Assembly: GCA_017354895.1 (NCBI GenBank)
Contig: CP071493.1
Coordinates: 4,402,001-4,466,000 of the forward strand
Direction: 5' to 3'
Source: Podospora comata
Lineage: Eukaryota > Ascomycota > Sordariomycetes > Sordariales > Podosporaceae
DNA: 64,000 nt
Each line of letters opens with the position of its first letter. The stretch's first letter is position 1. The translations under genes and the position numbers were made by a program. The notes under the pieces are model-generated. The model worked only from the letters and a program-made list of their open reading frames with translations. It did no database searches and was not told the DNA's origin. Positions 58,963-64,000 of this stretch are shown here, in pieces.

Positions 58963-59929
58963 ATGATTTCGTTGCCAGAAACAACCAGCTTCGACTCATC
59001 ATCTCAAGTCTGCGCAAGTGCGAGTGGGTATCTGTGGTATATTTGTACCTTCACCACGCCCTGGTATGCCGGTTGCTGCGACATCAACCCTTGTCACCAA
59101 CAACCCGTGGGCTGTCCGCTCACTGCTCAGGGAGAGCCAGTGACGTCCACGATATCCACATTCACATCGCCATCCTTGCGTGAAGCTACCGCGACCATAA
59201 CAACTACCGCCGACATCTCTTCGCAAATAACGCTCCCGGCCTCCATCTTTCCGGCCACCCAAGAGGACAACCAAGAGGACAGCCATGGTATGACGATCTC
59301 AATCAACGCTCTCGTCGGGGTCGTGGTGGGCTGTACCATTGCGGTCATATTCGTGGCCCTCGTAACTTGCATGTGGTGGAGTCGGCAACGGCGGGAAAGG
59401 GATGAGAAGCGTCAGCAAGCACAGAGACTGGCATCGCCACGGCTTGTGGACGAGGAGCTTGTTCCCCCGGGCCTAGAAGGCGTTTTCAACCCCATGGCTT
59501 CGGATGGCCCAGGCAGTATTTTCGATCGCGCTGAAGGTAAGCCTAGCGCTCCTCGAAATCTGGGCTGTTTGAGATATCCGAGCTGACTGTTGACTGCTCG
59601 TCAATCAAGGCCGCATGTCCAAGATATCTCACGAAAGCGGATCGTTCCCCATCCTACCACCACTCCGCGATAGTTACTTGAGCGGCAGCACGCCCAGAAA
59701 ACTTGCGACGAGCCCACTGTCACCAAACACGCCAAACACTTCATCAACTCTACCCAAATCTGCCGAGCTCGACTCAAGCCCAATGTGCGAACTTTCCTCT
59801 TCTGACCCGCCCAAACACGGAAAGTTGCCATGTCCTCAACAGGAAGACAAACCCCGTGCTGACCGACCAACCGCGGGCGACGCTGAACAGTACTCAGCGA
59901 GAACGAGAGTCCAACACATGTGTAAATAG
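58963..59929 (+). CDS. Single-pass membrane protein with WYxC...GCC motif
   Basis: The 297-residue protein has two exons (58,963-59,536 and 59,610-59,929). I know the architecture but no function. The N-terminal part carries CASASGYLWYIC, then GCCDINPC and GCP, a cysteine motif that recurs in ascomycete plasma-membrane proteins of the mucin or sensor type. A Ser/Thr-rich stretch follows, then one membrane helix at about residues 111-135 (NALVGVVVGCTIAVIFVALV) stopped by a basic cluster (WWSRQRRERDEKRQQ). The cytosolic tail is disordered and Ser/Pro-rich. No cleavable signal peptide is visible at this ATG, so the helix may act as a signal anchor, or an upstream exon may be missed. The frame extends upstream only to a TTG. 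Confidence 0.75.
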
Positions 59930-60449
59930 CTGAACATGGTTCCAAAACGTTCAACTTTGAAAGCAAAGCTGAATATGGGCAGGCATTCTTGATCGAATAT
60001 GTCATTTTCATATCATCTAATGGATCAAGGCATGACCTGGTCAAAACGTCAGAAATATATATATATATGCATTTCTTGCAAGGGATTGTGCCCCCGGCGA
60101 TCTCAATGATTAAGTACCAACCCGAGAAGGGGTCGAGGAATCGGTCAGTCGATAGACTTGGACGAAAATCACACTGTCAATTAGAACCTTGGGCCATAAG
60201 ATGGGATAATACAATCTTCATTTTCGGTACCATTGCCTGCTGTCCTGCTGTCCCAGCCGACCTAGTCATCCCCTCTTTGTATAACGCCGAGAAAAACAAA
60301 ACGCCTAATTAACCTGCCCTCCTGACGCCGTTGTGCAATGCATTTTTGTCATACCCCCTTGCAAGACGTTTGTTGATGACCACGCACGTCCATCATGCGA
60401 CGCTTCCCGACTCGACTCGGTATCGAGGAATTTGACCTGGGGATGTTGA
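59930..60449. other. Convergent 3' regions
   Basis: A short (AT)n run (60,056-60,067) is the only repeat. No gene is supported; the 107-codon frame at 59,989-60,312 looks like chance. Confidence 0.55.
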
Positions 60450-60988
60450 TCACAGAAGCTTCTCCAATTCATCCAGCAGCTCTCCCAAGTCCTCGTCGCT
60501 GATCTTGTCCGCCAAGGAAGGAATCAAGGTCTTGCACTCATCGGCGGTATCGCAGCAAAGGGATCCTAGAGGGACAAGAGTCATAGTTAGCCAGTTGTAG
60601 AGGTCGCAGCGGACAAAACAGTCGTCGTCTGCCAGCCCAAAATGCGGATGCTGAAAATGCAAAACATACCAATCTGGGCCCTTTCGAATTTGCTCAATTC
60701 CTTGTGCGTGCTCAGCAGCCGCTCGACAGCCTCCACATTCTCCTTCGCCTTGAACCGAGCAAATGCATCGAGGTAGTCGAGTGTCTGGTTGAGCGCGTCC
60801 GTCTCGTTCCGGTCCTTGCGGTCCTTTTTTCGTTTGGCCATGAGGGCGTTGATGACGAGTGACGCTTCCGACAGTGTCAGCGTGTCGACGTCCTGGAACT
60901 CGCCCAGTTTGAGAACAGCGCCTGCTTCTTCTTCACCGGCCGGTGGGGGTTTTGCCCGCGAGGTAGGAGCGTGTTTCTGATCCGACAT
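60450..60988 (-). CDS. RPB4: RNA polymerase II subunit Rpb4
   Basis: The 144-residue product has two exons (60,988-60,670 and 60,565-60,450) with a 104-bp intron. Rpb4 forms the stalk of Pol II with Rpb7 and also affects mRNA decay and export. The sequence shows LKLGEFQDVDTLTLSEASLV, the Rpb4 N-terminal region that packs on Rpb7, then a helical HRDC-like domain ending TLIPSLADKISDEDLGELLD, the signature C-terminus (L-P-S-L-x-x-K-x-x-D-x-x-L). Splicing joins AQIGSLCCDTADECKTLIPS. The protein lacks the long insert found in budding yeast, as usual in filamentous fungi. Confidence 0.95.
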
Positions 60989-62204
60989 TGTTGAGTCTGT
61001 TATTCGGCTGCGTTGATTGGCAAAGGTAGATCCAAGTCTGTACTGCCAGTATGGGTGGTAAGTAAAAGGATGGACTTGGTCGATTTGGCCTTGCTTGCGG
61101 ACGTGGAAACTAGTGGTCGCACGAAGAATAAAGAAACCGATTGTATGCTGCGAACACAAAGGATGGAGGGATCTGGTGGGTTCTCTTGGTTCTCCTTTGA
61201 TTACTTGTCAAAGTTCCCTCTCAATGGAAGAGGTGCTATACTCTAAATTCGCCATATCGTCACAGTGCGACCTTGGGGCTGCCACTCATTGGTGGATCCT
61301 TTAGCTGTGGCTGATGTTGCCAAGTGGGAGACCGGCAAGGCTGGCACTGTGCTGGAAGATTCTGCTGGCTGCACTGTGTACGTCTTTGGTGGGGGCCTGT
61401 ATCTGGTTCGCCTCAACCTTGCAGCAGCGGGCTTGGGCTGCACTAACAGCTTGAGACACAAAGTGCCAAGATCCGCAGCCTCTCAACATCTGGGGCAGCC
61501 CTAGTCCAACCTCGCTAACAGATTTAGGAGACTCAGACGCAAGGCTCAGTAGATCAATGCAAGTGGTTCCATCACTCGATACATAATCAACTCGGAAACT
61601 ACGAGAACTGCCTAGAGGCGCTCGCTAAACTTTTGATTTGGAAATGGCATCATGAGCGACACCAATCTCTTGCATTTGTGGCTCACAGGGCATTTGCCCA
61701 GTGAAAAGAGCCCCTGATGGGCCTATCTCTCCCCCTTCCAACCCCCTCTCAAGACCCTCAGTCCATCCGTCTCTTGCGCGCACCCAGCAAATAGTTGCTC
61801 TGTAAGTAGATGCTTTGTAAGAGACAGCATCTAAATACCGATATCAACCCCATCAGACATGCCTTACCCCAGTCGCTTCCGAGTTCAAGCAAGCCACATG
61901 CCAGCGTATTGGATCGTTCGTGTAATATTTCGCTGGTTTCCATCACTCAATGCAGTTGTAGCTGCACTCCGCTTGAACAACTCCAGTGCAAAATTATGCT
62001 TTAGCAATTGCTTCGCAATCCATCAACTTTGCCAAGTCGCCATCATTAGATACCTTGACCCTTCGCACATGAATATCGCACAAAAGACCACAACCTGAAG
62101 GCAGCTTGATCTGCGACCCTTTCGCCAGATAGACATCCGACACTGTGTGGCGGTCGATCCGGCAAATCCCCATGGCTCCCCCAGGCATTGTATCCCACCG
62201 TCTA
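60989..62204. other. Long intergenic region (RPB4 promoter, PP2A 3' flank)
   Basis: It runs 1.2 kb without a supported gene. Frames of 60-90 codons overlap on both strands and lack motifs. The stretch at 61,000-61,260 is presumably the RPB4 promoter. Confidence 0.55.
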
Positions 62205-63911
62205 TCAAAGAGCAGAAAAAACAAATAACTACATATCGAGTCAGCAGAGAAACCAAACAAACATGTCGTCGGCTGGGAATCTTACGTTGTTGGTAGCCGC
62301 AATTGCAATGCTGTCTTCAAAGGGATGCCAGCTCATGTGAAGAATCTTCTTGTTGAAGTCGATCTGGTCAGCATCCGTTTCCTTACGCATGCGCTGACCC
62401 TGCCCCGGAGCTGCTGGGCTTCCGGCGCGCGATCCCCCCTTCTTTCCATTAGCTGTCGGGCTTGTTGATGAGTTGATGGGAGTGGGCACGCCAACTTTCT
62501 TGGCCTTGAAAGCAGATTTGTCGGCCTGAAGAACCACTTCAACCTCCTTCTCCGGGTCTGAAGGATATATCATGAAGTTGTTGTTGTAGCTTCCTGTCAT
62601 GACATTCTTTCCATCGCCCGAAAACACCACCTCAAACTTGTCGAAAATGCTATCATTCTCGTACGTGTCACAGAGCCTCGGTCTGAGATGCTCGTGAATC
62701 GGAATGGTTTTGATCGGCTGCCTCTCCATGGCGACGTCCCAAATCTTCACAGTCAAATAATCGCGGGAGAGGATGTATTTGCCGTCGTATGAGAAGCGAA
62801 CATCCGAGATGGACGAGATAATCTCAGAGAAGAATGAGCGGGAGGACGGATCTTCCTCCTGTTCAAACACTACATTGGTAAGAGCCAGGTTAGTTCATCA
62901 TTCCAATGACATTCCACGGATGCGAGTCCCGTCAACTACTCACTCTTGGCGTGCTGGTCACATAGAGCCCGCTCACGCATGTCTGCCAGCTTGATGGTGC
63001 CCTTGGAACTGGCATACATGAACCAGTTGCAGCTGGTTGGATGAAACTCCGCCGCTGTGATGACTTCGGTCAACTCCTCCATGTTTGCGGGCTTGATGTC
63101 AACAATGTTGAAGCTCTGGTCTTGAATATTCAGGTTCCAGAGGTTGATGCGCAGATCGTCGCTGCTAATAAAGGTTTCGCCGTCACTATTGACTGAGATG
63201 CTGTTAATATGATACGCATGGGCGTTGGCATATGTCCGCCGAGGCACAGCCGCCACGACAGTATCGTGGTGAGTTAGTCTCGGCAGCTTCAGATCATTCG
63301 CGGACCGAAATTGGGCGGTGGGAAGGGCGCGAGGGGGGCCGCCTCCCCCATGAACGTTCGCCGGGGTGGCATCGTGCGAGAGATTGTTTTCGGCCACAAC
63401 CTTCAGTGACTTTTCAAAAACCTTCCATAGCTTGATCGTCTTGTCGTTGGTCGAGAGTAAATAGTGTGAGGCGTTCTGTCGTCGGCACCACTTGATCTTG
63501 TTGATCTTCTCCTCAATCTCCAACGATTTGAGGTAATCGAACTCGGGCTCGTGAGACTGAAACTCTGTATGGAACTTGTATTCGCACGTTTTTTTCTGCC
63601 TCGCTGTGTCAGTATGAATCTCCCGAGGCTGAAACGCCAATATCAAGATCCCGGACTGACCGTCTCATTACGCTCGAAGAGCACAACTCTGCCACCCTTG
63701 TCGCCAGTTGCAAGATAGTTGCCGGTGTGATCGAATTCGACCGTCGAGATGATGTCGGCTGTTCAAGGTGGGGTCAGCCAATGCTCACAGAAAACAGCGT
63801 GAGCTGCAAGAGGAGAGAAGTATGTGTGATAAGAGCACCAAGATACCTCGGGGGGTGTCGTGTGCCGTACCTTCCGTGATATCCTCAACGTCTCCTTTAT
63901 CACCGAAGCAC
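62205..63911 (-). CDS. CDC55: PP2A regulatory subunit B (B55/Cdc55), 5' end outside the window
   Basis: This is the B55-type WD40 beta-propeller that directs protein phosphatase 2A to substrates in mitosis, morphogenesis and stress responses. Five exons are in the window: 63,911-63,871, 63,758-63,661, 63,595-62,944, 62,869-62,286 and 62,228-62,205. About 465 codons are present, and the start codon plus probably one more exon lie beyond 64,000. The spliced start reads [20 protein letters not shown], then [20 protein letters not shown]. Hallmarks are [47 protein letters not shown] and YNNNFMIY. A Gly/Ser/Lys-rich insert with [15 protein letters not shown] sits before the last blade. The last exon is 24 bases and encodes LFVFSAL. 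Confidence 0.95.
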
Positions 63912-64000
63912 CTGAAGACAGAAACAGTTAGCATAGACGCGGAGAACAGCAGAGCAATGCTCAAGCAGCATGTCAATGTGAACAGACGGCAGCAAAGAAT
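63912..64000 (-). other. Probable intron of the PP2A B55 gene
   Basis: The reverse strand shows GCTAAC about 15 bases before the acceptor CAG at 63,912-63,914. No donor is found before the window ends, so the intron continues beyond it. Confidence 0.6.

Overview
This is a nuclear window from a filamentous ascomycete, most likely a Sordariomycete. The protein-coding genes are compact. Most introns are about 50-80 bp, often with a CTAAC-like branch site, and every recognisable protein has its closest familiar relatives in filamentous fungi. I cannot name the species.

The window has two parts. Bases 1 to about 21,700 are very A+T-rich and gene-free, with strong signs of repeat-induced point mutation (RIP: C-to-T and G-to-A decay of repeats). 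The tract is a graveyard of repeats. It holds the end of a pogo/Fot1-type DNA transposon at the left edge, a long-dead Ty3/Gypsy-like LTR element (about 3,987-11,468) with a solo LTR nested inside it, a second pogo/Fot1-type element (17,046-18,890) with clear terminal inverted repeats and TA flanks, and three further related LTR relics. The last relic (21,237-21,600) is barely mutated. A microsatellite, an inverted repeat and a short duplicated sequence mark the border with normal DNA.

From about 22.2 kb to the end lie 19 supported genes in euchromatin: a mitochondrial-type ubiquitin protease (Ubp16-like), an oxysterol-binding protein (Kes1-like), a Gfo/Idh/MocA oxidoreductase with a cysteine cluster, oligoribonuclease, phosphoglucomutase, an uncharacterised eight-exon protein, the HMG-box protein Nhp6, a CENP-H-like kinetochore protein, Atg11, mitochondrial ribosomal protein bL9m, an alcohol-acetyltransferase-family protein, a 1,013-residue membrane protein with DEIR repeats, a CFEM GPI-anchored protein, Acl4, Gir2 (RWD), Puf6, a single-pass membrane protein with a WYxC...GCC motif, RNA polymerase II Rpb4, and the PP2A B55 regulatory subunit, whose 5' end runs off the window.

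The genes are mostly housekeeping and show no cluster logic. They alternate strands, with several divergent pairs sharing a promoter (MocA/oligoribonuclease, CENP-H/Atg11, acetyltransferase/DEIR protein, CFEM/Acl4, Gir2/Puf6). Acl4, Gir2 and Puf6, three neighbours, all relate to ribosome assembly or translation, which may be chance. I did not find a clear novel system. The best leads are the two uncharacterised proteins, the CFEM protein lacking its usual heme Asp, and the structure of the heterochromatin border.
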